From Ruminiclostridium papyrosolvens DSM 2782 (lineage in GTDB: Bacteria > Bacillota > Clostridia > Acetivibrionales > DSM-1351), in NCBI RefSeq assembly GCF_029318685.1, contig NZ_CP119677.1, forward strand, positions 1 to 64,000: a stretch of DNA of 64,000 bases, given 5' to 3'. This document shows, piece after piece, positions 10,363-19,374 of the stretch. Both the position numbers and the translations under genes were made by a program. Numbering within the stretch: the first letter of the stretch is position 1; each line of letters begins with the position of its first letter. The notes under the pieces were generated by a model, which was not told the DNA's origin, ran no database searches, and was given only the letters and a program-made list of their open reading frames with translations.

Positions 10363-10911
10363 TTACCTTTTTTTAATCTGAATTTTACTAATCATTAGGT
10401 AGGAAAGTAAAACAATTATTATCGCAGTTACTATAGTGTTGACATTACCATAATTATGATGTTCTATAGAATAGCTGTTATACATATTAACTATTGATAA
10501 AAATGCACCTGCAATAGTTATGGGAACCCCACAAAATACATTGTTGAATGTAGATACATTGTAGCGAGCCAATCTGTATGCACCTGCAATAGGAAACAAT
10601 ACTGCAATTAAGTACCCAAGAACTGTTAAATCCATGAAACTTATCTTCCAGGCAATAATTATTGGTGCTACACCAAAAGAAATTAAGTCTGAAAGCGAAT
10701 CCAATTCTTTACCAAGTTCACTCGTACTATCTAACATTCTTGCCACTTTACCATCAAATCTGTCTGTTAATGCAGCAACCATAACCAATAGTGATGCCTG
10801 TATCATATCATTTTTTATTGCAAGTAATAATGCAATAATTCCAAGTGAGAGATTAATAAATGTTAGGAGGTTAGGCAAAGAATGCTTTATCGTGTTTTTC
10901 AAATGATCCAC
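10363..10911 (-). CDS. pssA: CDP-diacylglycerol--serine O-phosphatidyltransferase
   Basis: PssA transfers phosphatidyl from CDP-diacylglycerol to serine, the committed step to phosphatidylserine and phosphatidylethanolamine. The 182-residue integral membrane protein contains the CDP-alcohol phosphatidyltransferase signature: DRFDGKVAR, eight residues, then GKELDSLSD, which supplies the metal-binding aspartates. About six hydrophobic helices follow. The length and the segment SFGVAPIIIAWK fit the Bacillus-type PssA rather than PgsA. It is transcribed alone on the - strand, with a terminator just after its stop. Confidence 0.9.
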   Translation of the reverse strand: MDHLKNTIKHSLPNLLTFINLSLGIIALLLAIKNDMIQASLLVMVAALTDRFDGKVARMLDSTSELGKELDSLSDLISFGVAPIIIAWKISFMDLTVLGYLIAVLFPIAGAYRLARYNVSTFNNVFCGVPITIAGAFLSIVNMYNSYSIEHHNYGNVNTIVTAIIIVLLSYLMISKIQIKKR

Positions 10912-11131
10912 CCTCTACTTTAAGTAATTATTATGCTAACTGATTAATTTCTATTTAGTAAAATATATAAACTAAAAGTATATATGATTTACATATATTA
11001 TAGATTATAATTAATATCATAAAAATTAACAAGCTAATTAATTATGCATAAACTATTATACGAACAAAAGTTTTATAAGTATGATTAACATTAGTCTATT
11101 AATAATAAAAGAGGATGGATGATACATTACA

Positions 11132-11770
11132 ATGAATAATTTTAAGTATATTTTTTTTGATCTCGACGGAACACTTATAGACACTGTCCCTTTGATACTG
11201 GATTCCTTTAACTATACGTTTATTCATCATTTCGGTGAAACACGTCCGGAGGAAGAGACTATAAGTTATATTGGTATGCCTTTAATCAATCATTTTAAAG
11301 ATTTGTATCCCGGACATGAGGAAGAGCTTGCAAAGACCTACAGAGCGTATAATGATAAAAGACATGATAGTTGTATTGGAGTTTTTATTGGTATTTTTGA
11401 AACCATAAAAAGTCTCTATGAAAAAGGAATAGTTATGGGAGTTGTAACCTCTAAAAGGAGAGAATTGGCTCTCAGAGGATTAAAACTGTTTAATCTTGAT
11501 GAATTTTTTATATTCGTTAACGGTTCAGAGGATTCAAAAAAGCATAAGCCGGATGGTGATCCCTTGATTGTTGCAATGAGTAAAGCGGGTGTAACAAACA
11601 AGGATGAAGTTTTATACGTAGGAGACAGCCCGCTAGATATAATGTGTGCAAAAAATGCAGGAGTAAGAAGTGCTGCTGTTGCATGGACCTATAGTCAAAG
11701 AGCTGAACTTGAAAGAGTTGAGCCGGATTTATTTATAGAATGTCCGTCTGATTTATTAAAATATGTATAA
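11132..11770 (+). CDS. HAD-superfamily phosphatase, PpaX-like
   Basis: This 212-residue haloacid dehalogenase hydrolase has motif I DLDGTLIDT (nucleophile and acid aspartates). Motif II is in VVTSKRR, motif III is the lysine of KKHKPDGDP, and motif IV is YVGDSPLDI. The cap is the small helical insert of subfamily IA. Overall length and the N-terminus resemble PpaX, the pyrophosphatase that recycles PPi from HPr-serine dephosphorylation, and phosphoglycolate phosphatases. No hprK or lgt lies nearby, so the substrate remains open. ATG 11132 follows a GAGGATGGATG region. Confidence 0.8.
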   Translation: MNNFKYIFFDLDGTLIDTVPLILDSFNYTFIHHFGETRPEEETISYIGMPLINHFKDLYPGHEEELAKTYRAYNDKRHDSCIGVFIGIFETIKSLYEKGIVMGVVTSKRRELALRGLKLFNLDEFFIFVNGSEDSKKHKPDGDPLIVAMSKAGVTNKDEVLYVGDSPLDIMCAKNAGVRSAAVAWTYSQRAELERVEPDLFIECPSDLLKYV

Positions 11771-11835
11771 ATCTGTATAAACAAGAGCAGTTTGAGTAAA
11801 ATATAAAACTACTTGATTATACAGGAGTGGTTTTA

Positions 11836-12372
11836 TTGGCTAAAACGGTAGTGGCTATATTTGAAGCTTATGCAAATGCTGAAAAAGCAGCACACGAAAT
11901 TCGCGAAAAAGGACTTAGAACTGATAATATATCTATAATAACCAAAACAGGAAGTAATATAAACAGTTATAAGGCCACAGACGGCGGAAATATAGAAATA
12001 AGTGAAAAAAATAATAACCCATTTATAAGACCCGGCAGTTTAAGTGTAAGAATATCCGACGGCATAGTTACCGGAGGCATTGTTGGAGGCATTGCAGGGA
12101 TACTTATAGGTGGGGTTAGTATGTTTATTCAGGGGTTGGGTTTTGTAGCAGCTGCAGGGCCTATAGGAGGCTTATTTATGGGGCTACTCTTAGGGGGGCT
12201 GATAGGAGGCTTCTTAGATTTCAAAATTCCAAGAAATAAAAAAAAGAAATTTGAAAAATTAATCTCGAACGGAAATGCATTATTTAGCATGATGACAGAT
12301 GAAGAACGCTCAGAGGATATCCTTGAAATATTGAAAAATAATGGCGCTCTCATGGTTGAAAAATATCAGTAG
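11836..12372 (+). CDS. Glycine-rich membrane-associated protein, general-stress YflT-like N-terminus
   Basis: I prefer TTG 11836 (MAKTVVAIFEAYANAEKAA, 178 residues), because AGGAG lies 8 bp upstream and the in-frame GTG at 11827 overlaps that site. The first 45 residues resemble the YflT-type heat and general-stress domain, with the pattern of a helix after AVAIF. The middle (about 80-130) is two Gly-rich hydrophobic stretches like those of glycine-zipper membrane proteins. The tail is charged. The precise role is unknown. It sits alone between the HAD gene and yaaL. Confidence 0.65.
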   Translation: MAKTVVAIFEAYANAEKAAHEIREKGLRTDNISIITKTGSNINSYKATDGGNIEISEKNNNPFIRPGSLSVRISDGIVTGGIVGGIAGILIGGVSMFIQGLGFVAAAGPIGGLFMGLLLGGLIGGFLDFKIPRNKKKKFEKLISNGNALFSMMTDEERSEDILEILKNNGALMVEKYQ

Positions 12373-12395
12373 CGAATATTTCCCGATTTGCATAA

Positions 12396-12430
12396 ATAGT
12401 ATTATAATGGGTCAATCATTATAATACTAT
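12396..12430. promoter_or_regulatory. 14-bp inverted repeat covering a TATAAT box upstream of yaaL
   Basis: ATAGTATTATAATG (12396-12409) and CATTATAATACTAT (12417-12430) are perfect complements with a 7-bp spacer. TATAAT (12403-12408) lies within the left arm and could be the -10 of the yaaL promoter; the matching -35 is poor. The arrangement looks like an operator, but an AT-rich hairpin in the leader is also possible. Confidence 0.5.
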
Positions 12431-12451
12431 AATGTATTAAGGAGTTTAGTT

Positions 12452-12706
12452 ATGGAATTATCGCTTAATAAATCATTAAATAACGTTGTAAAAACATCAG
12501 AAGCGAAAACATTGGCCAATGAGAGGGTTATTCTCCTGAAGGAAATAGAAAAAGTAAAAGGTGAATTACAAAAGGCCTACACAAATTTTGACTATGTAAA
12601 TGATTCATTAATGGTTGACTACTATACATACCAGATAAAAGCGTATGAAACTATGTTTGAATTTCTAATAAAGAAGGCAAAAGCCATGGGCATTAATGAA
12701 TTATAA
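12452..12706 (+). CDS. yaaL: YaaL-like DUF2508 family protein
   Basis: This small acidic helical protein of 84 residues has the DUF2508 pattern: LLKEIEKVKGELQKAYTNFDYVNDSLMVDYYTYQIKA, given here as two runs broken at FDYV. In Bacillus yaaL lies between recR and bofA. Here bofA follows 128 bp later, so half of that order is kept although recR and dnaX are absent. The function is not known. GGAG sits 8 bp before ATG 12452. Confidence 0.8.
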   Translation: MELSLNKSLNNVVKTSEAKTLANERVILLKEIEKVKGELQKAYTNFDYVNDSLMVDYYTYQIKAYETMFEFLIKKAKAMGINEL

Positions 12707-12714
12707 CCGTACCT

Positions 12715-12753
12715 AAAAGGGACCTTATTCATAAAGTGAATAAAGTCCTTTTT
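12715..12753 (+). terminator. Terminator after yaaL
   Basis: AAAAGGGACCTTATTC and GAATAAAGTCCTTTTTT pair imperfectly around ATAAAGT, ending in a T run. It separates yaaL from bofA, so bofA needs its own promoter. Confidence 0.8.
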
Positions 12754-12834
12754 TATTTTTGCAGAATATTTAGATGAGTTAGTTAATATATTTCTTATAG
12801 CAGGGACAAACCTTTTATTGAAAGGGGTACTACT

Positions 12835-13026
12835 ATGAATATAGGAAAAGTGGTTAAGAAACTTTTCATTAATATAATTCTTGGTGTAATCTTATTAATA
12901 ATTATTAATTTTGTAGGTTCATATTTTAGTTTCAGAATAGCATTAAATGTATACTCTGCATTGATAGTCGGAGTTCTTGGAGTACCCGGACTGATACTTC
13001 TTGTTTTCTTAAAGTTTATGGTGTAG
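12835..13026 (+). CDS. bofA: BofA-like inhibitor of pro-sigma-K processing
   Basis: This is a 63-residue membrane protein with two hydrophobic helices (about 10-30 and 37-60). The C-terminal signature LGVPGLILLVFLKFMV matches the BofA family. In Bacillus, BofA sits in the outer forespore membrane and holds SpoIVFB protease inactive until the forespore signals. AAAGGGG lies 11 bp before ATG 12835. A GAATATT element at 12764-12770 followed by 14 bp and an AT-rich octamer loosely fits a sigma-E promoter, the known regulator of Bacillus bofA; that part is weak. A short AT hairpin at about 13053-13068 may end the transcript. Confidence 0.85.
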   Translation: MNIGKVVKKLFINIILGVILLIIINFVGSYFSFRIALNVYSALIVGVLGVPGLILLVFLKFMV

Positions 13027-13229
13027 TTCGTTAAGCACAAAATTTTTGGTTTATTGTTATAATCAACAATTTTTAGTAGGATAATGGGCCAGATTAAATG
13101 TTTTATGTAAATATGCCTTCTATATAGTAATTGTAAAATTTAAATTAAATATTTGCCGTTACACGTGAATTTATGGGGAATTCTACGTTCAATGTTGTAT
13201 ACAAAGAACAAAACAAAGGCTGTACAACC

Positions 13230-13258
13230 TTTACAAATGGGCAAAAAAATGATAGAAT
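13230..13258 (+). promoter_or_regulatory. Promoter of the PFOR gene
   Basis: TTTACA (13230-13235) and TAGAAT (13253-13258) are 17 bp apart. The start codon is at 13303, behind AAGGAGGT at 13289-13296. The rest of 13027-13229 shows no gene. Confidence 0.65.
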
Positions 13259-13302
13259 ATGTCGTTGAATAGTGTTTTTAGTTATTAAGGAGGTAAGTTA
13301 AA

Positions 13303-16300
13303 ATGTCAAGACATAAACAATCGATGGATGGCAATACAGCTGCCGCACATGTTTCTTATGCGTTTACTGATGTTGCTGCTATTTACCCAATCACACCTTC
13401 AAGCCCAATGGCTGATTCTGTTGACCAGTGGTCTGCTGCTGGTAGGGAAAATATTTTTGGTAGTCAGGTTAAAGTTGTTGAACTTCAGTCTGAGGCAGGA
13501 GCTGCCGGAACTGTTCACGGTTCATTAGCTGCAGGTGCTCTTACAACAACATTCACAGCTTCACAAGGTCTTCTTTTGATGATTCCTAACATGTACAAAA
13601 TCGCAGGTGAATTACTTCCTAGTGTATTCCACGTTTCTGCACGTACAGTTTCTACACATGCATTAAACATATTTGGTGATCATAGTGACGTATATGCTTG
13701 CCGTCAAACAGGTTTTGCAATGTTAGCTGAATCAAATCCACAGGAAGTAATGGATTTAAGTGCAGTTGCACATCTTGCAACAATTGAAGGAAAAGTTCCT
13801 TTTATAAACTTCTTTGATGGTTTCCGTACATCCCACGAAGTTCAGAAAATTGATACTTGGGATTATGCAGACTTAAAAGAAATGTGTGATATGGATTCCA
13901 TTAAGGCTTTCCGTGAACATGCATTAAACCCTGAAAAACCAACAATGCGTGGTTCACATGAAAATGGAGATATATTCTTCCAGCACCGTGAAGCATGTAA
14001 TACTACATATGATAAATTACCAGCTGTTGTTGAAAAATACATGGCTAAGGTAAATGCTAAACTTGGTACAAATTACGATTTATTTAACTATTACGGAGCA
14101 CCGGACGCTGACCGTGTTATAGTAGCTATGGGTTCATTCTGTGATGTTGCTGAAGAAGTAATAGATTACTTAACTGCTGCAGGTGAAAAAGTTGGTCTTA
14201 TCAAGGTTCGTTTGTATCGTCCTTGGGTTTCCAGCAGTTTGTTAAAGGTTCTTCCAAAGACAGTAAAGAAGATAGCTGTTCTTGACCGTACAAAGGAACC
14301 AGGAGCATTGGGTGAACCATTATACCTCGATGTTGCTGCAACTCTTCGTGAAGCAGGACTTAATGATATAGTTGTAACTAATGGCCGTTATGGTTTGGGT
14401 TCAAAGGATACTCCTCCATCTTCAGTATTTGCAGTATTTACTGAATTAAAGAATGAGACTTCTAAGGCTCGCTTTACATTAGGTATTGTAGATGATGTTA
14501 CACATTTAAGCTTACCTGAAATCAAGCCGGCTCCTATAACTGCTGCTGCAGGAACTGTTGAATGTAAGTTCTGGGGTCTGGGCGGAGACGGAACTGTTGG
14601 TGCTAACAAGAATTCAACTAAGATTATCGGTGACCACACTGATAAATATATTCAGGCATATTTCCAATATGACTCAAAGAAAACAGGTGGTGTAACTATA
14701 TCTCACCTTAGATTCGGTGATAAGCCAATCAAGAGTCCATATTACATAAATCAGGCTGACTTTGTTGCATGTCACAATCCATCATACATCGTTAAAGGAT
14801 TCAAGATAGTTCAGGATGTTAAGCCGGGCGGAATCTTTATGATTAACTGTCAGTGGTCAGACGAAGAATTAGATACTAAATTGAATGCTGCTGCAAAGAA
14901 ATATATTGCAGATAATAACATTCAGTTATATACAATCAACGCTATTGATAAGGCAGCTGAAATCGGTATGGGTAAACGTACCAACACTATCCTTCAATCA
15001 GCATTCTTCAAGCTGGCAAATGTAATGCCAATTGACGAAGCTATTAAGTTCATGAAGGAAGCTGCTAAGAAATCATACGGTAAGAAGGGCGACGCCATTG
15101 TAGAAATGAACTACAAAGCAATTGATGCAGGTGTAAGTGCACTTCATAAAGTTGAAGTTCCTGCTTCATGGGCAAATCCTAAAGCTGATGCTGCAGCACC
15201 TGAACTCACAGGCCGTCCAGAGGTAGTTGATATGGTTAAGAGTCTTCTTAATCCAATTGCATTAATGGATGGTGACAGTCTCCCAGTATCTGCTTTTGCT
15301 GATTTTGCTGACGGACAATTTGAACAGGGTGCTTCTGCTTATGAAAAACGCGGTACTGCTGTATTAGTTCCTGAATGGGATGCAAAATTATGTTTACAAT
15401 GTAACAGTTGTGCATTTGTATGTTCACATGCAACTATTCGTCCATTTATGTTGAGTGAAGATGAAATAAAGGCTGCTCCTGCTAATATTAAATTAGCTGA
15501 TACTAAGCCAAAAGCCAGTGAATACAAATTTACTATGAGCGTATCTCCTTTAGATTGTATGGGATGTGGTGAGTGTATCACAGTATGCCCTGTTAAGGAA
15601 AAGGCAATCAAGATGGTACCTCAGGAATCACAAGCTGAAGAACAGCCAGTATTTGATTATCTGGTTGAAAACGTTGGAAAGAAACCTGGAATGCCTGCAG
15701 ATACTACTGTTAAGGGTTCACAGTTCAATCAGCCGCTTCTCGAATTCTCAGGAAGCTGTGCAGGATGTGCTGAAACATCATATGCTCGTTTAGTAACTCA
15801 GTTATTCGGAGAGCAAATGTATATTTCAAATGCTACAGGATGTTCTTCAATTTGGGGAGGCCCTGCTGCTACTAGCCCATATACAGTACACAAAGACTCA
15901 AAAATGGGTCCTGCTTGGTCAAACTCATTGTTTGAAGATAATGCTGAGCATGGTTACGGTATGCAACTTGGACAAAAAGTTATCCGTGATCAGGCCATAG
16001 CTATGATTGAAAAGCTTGCTGCATCCGATAAGGCTTCTGATGAATTAAAAGCTGCTATTGCTAAGTTCATTGAAACAAAGGATATGACAAGAGAAAATAC
16101 ACCTGCTACTAAGGCATTGGTAGTTGAACTTGAAAAGGCTGCTGCTGCAGGATGTGATATTTCAAAGGAAATACTTGAAAAGAAACAATACCTCGCTAAG
16201 AAATCTATTTGGATTCTCGGTGGTGACGGATGGGCATATGATATCGGATTCGGTGGACTTGACCATGTACTTGCTTCAGGAGAAAATGTAAACATAATGG

Positions 16301-16854
16301 TATTTGATACAGAAATGTACTCAAATACAGGCGGACAGTTATCAAAAGCATCAAATATCGGTGAAGTATGTCAGTTTGCTGCTGCCGGTAAGGATATCGG
16401 TAAGAAGAGTCTTGCTGAAATCGCTATGAGTTATGGTTATGTATATGTAGCACAGATTGCTCTGGGCGCAAATCCAAATCAGACAATCAAAGTTATTGCA
16501 GAAGCAGAAGCTTATAACGGACCATCCTTGATTATTGGTTATGCTCCATGTGAACTCCACGGAGTTAAGGGCGGAATGAACCACTGTCAGGATGAAATGA
16601 AGAAGGCTGTTGCTTCAGGTTACTGGAATCTCTTCTCATTCAACCCTGCATTGAAGGCTGAAGGAAAGAATCCGTTCACTTTGACATCCAAGCCGGGTGA
16701 CGGAACATATCAAGAGTTCCTCAATAACGAAACACGTTATACTCGTTTACAGCGTGCATTCCCTGAGCGTGCAGATAAGCTCTTCCAAGAGTCAGAAGCT
16801 GCTGCCAAGGCTCGTTATGACCATTTATTAAAGTTAGTAGAACTTTATAAATAA
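13303..16854 (+). CDS. nifJ: Pyruvate:ferredoxin (flavodoxin) oxidoreductase
   Basis: PFOR oxidises pyruvate and CoA to acetyl-CoA and CO2 and passes electrons to ferredoxin, the central step of clostridial fermentation. The 1183-residue single-chain enzyme contains all domains. These are the pyrimidine-binding start (YPITPSSPMADSVDQW), the gamma-type segment with GGDGTVGANKNS, and a two-cluster ferredoxin insert (CLQCNSCAFVCSH and CMGCGECITVCP). The C-terminal TPP/Mg domain carries CAGCAET, ATGCSS, GGDGWAYDIGFGG and DTEMYSNTGGQ. The first cluster motif ends CSH where CPH is commoner. Codon use is strongly biased, as in highly expressed genes. It is monocistronic, with its own promoter and terminator. 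Confidence 0.98.
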   Translation: MSRHKQSMDGNTAAAHVSYAFTDVAAIYPITPSSPMADSVDQWSAAGRENIFGSQVKVVELQSEAGAAGTVHGSLAAGALTTTFTASQGLLLMIPNMYKIAGELLPSVFHVSARTVSTHALNIFGDHSDVYACRQTGFAMLAESNPQEVMDLSAVAHLATIEGKVPFINFFDGFRTSHEVQKIDTWDYADLKEMCDMDSIKAFREHALNPEKPTMRGSHENGDIFFQHREACNTTYDKLPAVVEKYMAKVNAKLGTNYDLFNYYGAPDADRVIVAMGSFCDVAEEVIDYLTAAGEKVGLIKVRLYRPWVSSSLLKVLPKTVKKIAVLDRTKEPGALGEPLYLDVAATLREAGLNDIVVTNGRYGLGSKDTPPSSVFAVFTELKNETSKARFTLGIVDDVTHLSLPEIKPAPITAAAGTVECKFWGLGGDGTVGANKNSTKIIGDHTDKYIQAYFQYDSKKTGGVTISHLRFGDKPIKSPYYINQADFVACHNPSYIVKGFKIVQDVKPGGIFMINCQWSDEELDTKLNAAAKKYIADNNIQLYTINAIDKAAEIGMGKRTNTILQSAFFKLANVMPIDEAIKFMKEAAKKSYGKKGDAIVEMNYKAIDAGVSALHKVEVPASWANPKADAAAPELTGRPEVVDMVKSLLNPIALMDGDSLPVSAFADFADGQFEQGASAYEKRGTAVLVPEWDAKLCLQCNSCAFVCSHATIRPFMLSEDEIKAAPANIKLADTKPKASEYKFTMSVSPLDCMGCGECITVCPVKEKAIKMVPQESQAEEQPVFDYLVENVGKKPGMPADTTVKGSQFNQPLLEFSGSCAGCAETSYARLVTQLFGEQMYISNATGCSSIWGGPAATSPYTVHKDSKMGPAWSNSLFEDNAEHGYGMQLGQKVIRDQAIAMIEKLAASDKASDELKAAIAKFIETKDMTRENTPATKALVVELEKAAAAGCDISKEILEKKQYLAKKSIWILGGDGWAYDIGFGGLDHVLASGENVNIMVFDTEMYSNTGGQLSKASNIGEVCQFAAAGKDIGKKSLAEIAMSYGYVYVAQIALGANPNQTIKVIAEAEAYNGPSLIIGYAPCELHGVKGGMNHCQDEMKKAVASGYWNLFSFNPALKAEGKNPFTLTSKPGDGTYQEFLNNETRYTRLQRAFPERADKLFQESEAAAKARYDHLLKLVELYK

Positions 16855-16866
16855 TATATTTAAAAG

Positions 16867-16900
16867 AAAAACCCGTCGGATGAGTCCGGCGGGTTTTTTT
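16867..16900 (+). terminator. Terminator of the PFOR gene
   Basis: ACCCGTCGGA and TCCGGCGGGT form a GC-rich stem (one G-T pair) around TGAG, with an A run before and seven T after. Confidence 0.95.
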
Positions 16901-16975
16901 CATACTTTCAGGATTTTGGGTTGTATGAATACCATGGAATAAGATAACACTTTTACAATGGGGTGAAAGGATTAT

Positions 16976-18184
16976 ATGAAGAACAAATATTCGTTAGCTG
17001 TTTTAACCTTAATTCTGATAACAACAATAATTAAACTTATATTGATTTTTAACTATTCGGAGATATTATCAGTTCACAGTGATGATATTAATTATTATAT
17101 GAGTGCGCTTTACTTTTTAAAGAGTGGGGTTCTCACCTACAGAACTTTCAATGAAGCTACGGTTTTTATAATGCCTTTGTACCCTCTTTTTCTCAGTGGG
17201 GTATTAAAGATATTCGGAATAGGTTTTTGGGGACTACAGGCTGTCAGAATAGTTCAAACAGGGTTATCTGCAATCAGTATTCTATTTGTGTACTTAACAG
17301 GCAAAAAGTTGTTTAATAAAAAGTCAGGGTTGATATCAGCTCTGATATTTTCCTTTTACCCTCCAAACCTGATAACACCGGGATATATTCTTACAGAGTG
17401 TCTTTTTACTTTTATTTTTCTGGCCTTAATATATTTTTCTTTCAAGTTTTGTGATAATCTTAACATTTTAAAGTCTGCAATTCTAAGTGTTATATGGATA
17501 ATTGCCGTCTTTTGCAGACCAACTGTGTTATTTTATCCGTGTTTTTTTCTGCTCTATATATTTATTAACAAACATTATAGTCTGTCCCAATGTATAAAGC
17601 TTGGTATTACAATGTCGCTAATATTTATTATATCGGCTTGTCCCTGGTGGATGAGGAATTATAATGAATACCGGACATTTATTCCTTTAACGGCGTCAAG
17701 TGGAAATCCACTTTTGCAGGGTACGTATATAAACTACATTCAAACTCCTGAAACTACATCAAACTATGAGGTTGGAAAAACAGCTCTGGAGACAGACAAC
17801 ATAGAAAGAAATGTAGCAATAAAAAGAATACGTGAAGGGTTCTCAAATCATTTTATAAAGTATTTATACTGGTATACACTGGGGAAGACGTTTTATTTTT
17901 GGGTGCTTCCATTTTATTGGATTAATATAATGGGCATCAGTTATTGGTTGGCGACAGTTTACCACTTATTTATATTAATTACCTCCTTATATGCCGTTTT
18001 TAAGGCCACAAAGGAGAGGTTTTTTATGAAAACCAGTCTTATTGTATTCATTGCATTATACTTTAATTTTGTACACTGTGTATATATGTCCTTTGACAGG
18101 TATGCGTACCCAATTATAGGAGCTATGTGTGTTTATTGCGGAGCTGCATTTCTAAGCAATAAAGATATAAAAAACAAGTTTTAA
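16976..18184 (+). CDS. Membrane glycosyltransferase of the GT39/ArnT-like (GT-C) type
   Basis: This 402-residue polytopic protein has about ten hydrophobic segments. Its first extracytoplasmic loop carries HSDDINYY, the acidic pair typical of GT-C enzymes such as protein mannosyltransferases and ArnT. The segments MPLYPLFLSGVLKIFG and YPPNLITPGYILTEC also fit this class. Such enzymes use polyprenyl-phosphate sugars to glycosylate surface proteins or lipids; the acceptor here is unknown. GGTGAAAGG lies just before ATG 16976. The gene stands alone between PFOR and the coat-protein gene. Confidence 0.75.
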   Translation: MKNKYSLAVLTLILITTIIKLILIFNYSEILSVHSDDINYYMSALYFLKSGVLTYRTFNEATVFIMPLYPLFLSGVLKIFGIGFWGLQAVRIVQTGLSAISILFVYLTGKKLFNKKSGLISALIFSFYPPNLITPGYILTECLFTFIFLALIYFSFKFCDNLNILKSAILSVIWIIAVFCRPTVLFYPCFFLLYIFINKHYSLSQCIKLGITMSLIFIISACPWWMRNYNEYRTFIPLTASSGNPLLQGTYINYIQTPETTSNYEVGKTALETDNIERNVAIKRIREGFSNHFIKYLYWYTLGKTFYFWVLPFYWINIMGISYWLATVYHLFILITSLYAVFKATKERFFMKTSLIVFIALYFNFVHCVYMSFDRYAYPIIGAMCVYCGAAFLSNKDIKNKF

Positions 18185-18327
18185 TTCTACAAATCCCATC
18201 CTTTTCATATAATCTAGTATCACATTTTGCTTAATAGTCATTTTATGCTGCAAGGATATTGTTATTAAATAAAATGTACACGCTGTTAAAGTTGCATTAA
18301 GTACAAAAACAGCTCTTGGAGGGCAAT

Positions 18328-19311
18328 ATGAATGAATTTGAAAAGGAATTGCAATTAAATTACAACCTAAAAATTAAAAATTTAAATAACTTTAGGGATA
18401 TGTTTCTGGCTGACACGGACTCAGGTAGAAAACTTATAAAAATATCCACGGTTAAACAGGAAAGAATTAATTTTATCGGGGAAGTAAAAGAGCATTTGAT
18501 TAAAAACGGTTTTATACATATTGATAGAAATATCCCCACTGTTAAAGGCGACTTTAGTATGCAGTTTAACGACCAGACTGTTTATATATCCGATTATATC
18601 GATGGAAGGGAATGCAATCTTGACAACACAGAGGAAACAATAGGGTGTGCAGGCCTACTTGCTAAAATGCACAGGGCTTCCTATGGATTTGTGTGCTCTG
18701 AAAACAGCTATGGCAGAAGTGAGTTGGGAAGGATGCCGGGCAGCTATAGAAAACGTTTGGATGAAATTAAGAAGCTTAAGAAGAATGCTCAAAGGGGCAG
18801 AATGAAATTTGATAATCTGGTAACTAAAAATATTGATTATTTTTATGAGGTTGGTGAAAAGGCTTTAGGCCAGCTTCTTACCTCTGATTATTATGAGCTT
18901 GTGGAAGATGCTCAGCATAACAGGACAATTTCTCATCATGATTTTAATCATCACAATATTTACTTGCAGAATGATGAAATGTTTTTAATTAATTTTGAAT
19001 ACTGCTGCTATGATTTAAAGGTATATGACTTAGTAAATTTGCTTAGAAGAAAGATGAGAAAGTGTAACTGGGATATTAGAGAGGCAGCCGTTATTTTAAA
19101 TGAATACAGCCGTTATGAAACCTTAAGCGGAAGTGATATGAATATCATGAAAATCATGCTTATGTTTCCCCAAAAGTTCTGGAGGGTAATAAATAAGTAT
19201 TACAATAGCAGGAAAAGCTGGTCTGAACAAAGTTATCTGCTTAGAATACAGGAAGTTATTGATGAGGCACAGTGCCACCGAATCTTTCTGGAGAAATTTA
19301 CGGCATTATAA
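18328..19311 (+). CDS. CotS-family spore coat protein (aminoglycoside-kinase fold)
   Basis: From ATG 18328 (GGAGGG 8 bp upstream) the protein is 327 residues. It has the protein-kinase-like/APH fold: a possible phosphate-contacting lysine in RKLIKIS and the catalytic-loop equivalent SHHDFNHHNIYL. The metal-loop equivalent INFEYCCYDLKVYDLVNLLRR carries an acidic residue in place of DFD/DxD. That pattern, with CHRIFL near the end, is typical of the CotS/CotI/YutH coat group. A mother-cell sporulation role is inferred from the family. The 5-prime region has no convincing sigma-K box. Confidence 0.75.
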   Translation: MNEFEKELQLNYNLKIKNLNNFRDMFLADTDSGRKLIKISTVKQERINFIGEVKEHLIKNGFIHIDRNIPTVKGDFSMQFNDQTVYISDYIDGRECNLDNTEETIGCAGLLAKMHRASYGFVCSENSYGRSELGRMPGSYRKRLDEIKKLKKNAQRGRMKFDNLVTKNIDYFYEVGEKALGQLLTSDYYELVEDAQHNRTISHHDFNHHNIYLQNDEMFLINFEYCCYDLKVYDLVNLLRRKMRKCNWDIREAAVILNEYSRYETLSGSDMNIMKIMLMFPQKFWRVINKYYNSRKSWSEQSYLLRIQEVIDEAQCHRIFLEKFTAL

Positions 19312-19332
19312 AAAATCCATTGTCAAATAAAA

Positions 19333-19356
19333 ATAGCCGACCAAATGGTCGGCTAT
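19333..19356. terminator. Bidirectional terminator between the CotS-like gene and fhs
   Basis: ATAGCCGACC and GGTCGGCTAT form a perfect 10-bp stem around AAAT, flanked by A runs and by AAAATATA. It serves two converging genes. Confidence 0.8.
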
Positions 19357-19374
19357 AAAATATATCCGGCTTTA

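Noticed and set aside
13053-13068. TTGTTATAATCAACAA as a Rex operator for the PFOR gene
   Set aside because: The centre is two bases shorter than the usual Rex site, and it lies about 160 bp before the PFOR promoter; a weak bofA terminator is likelier.
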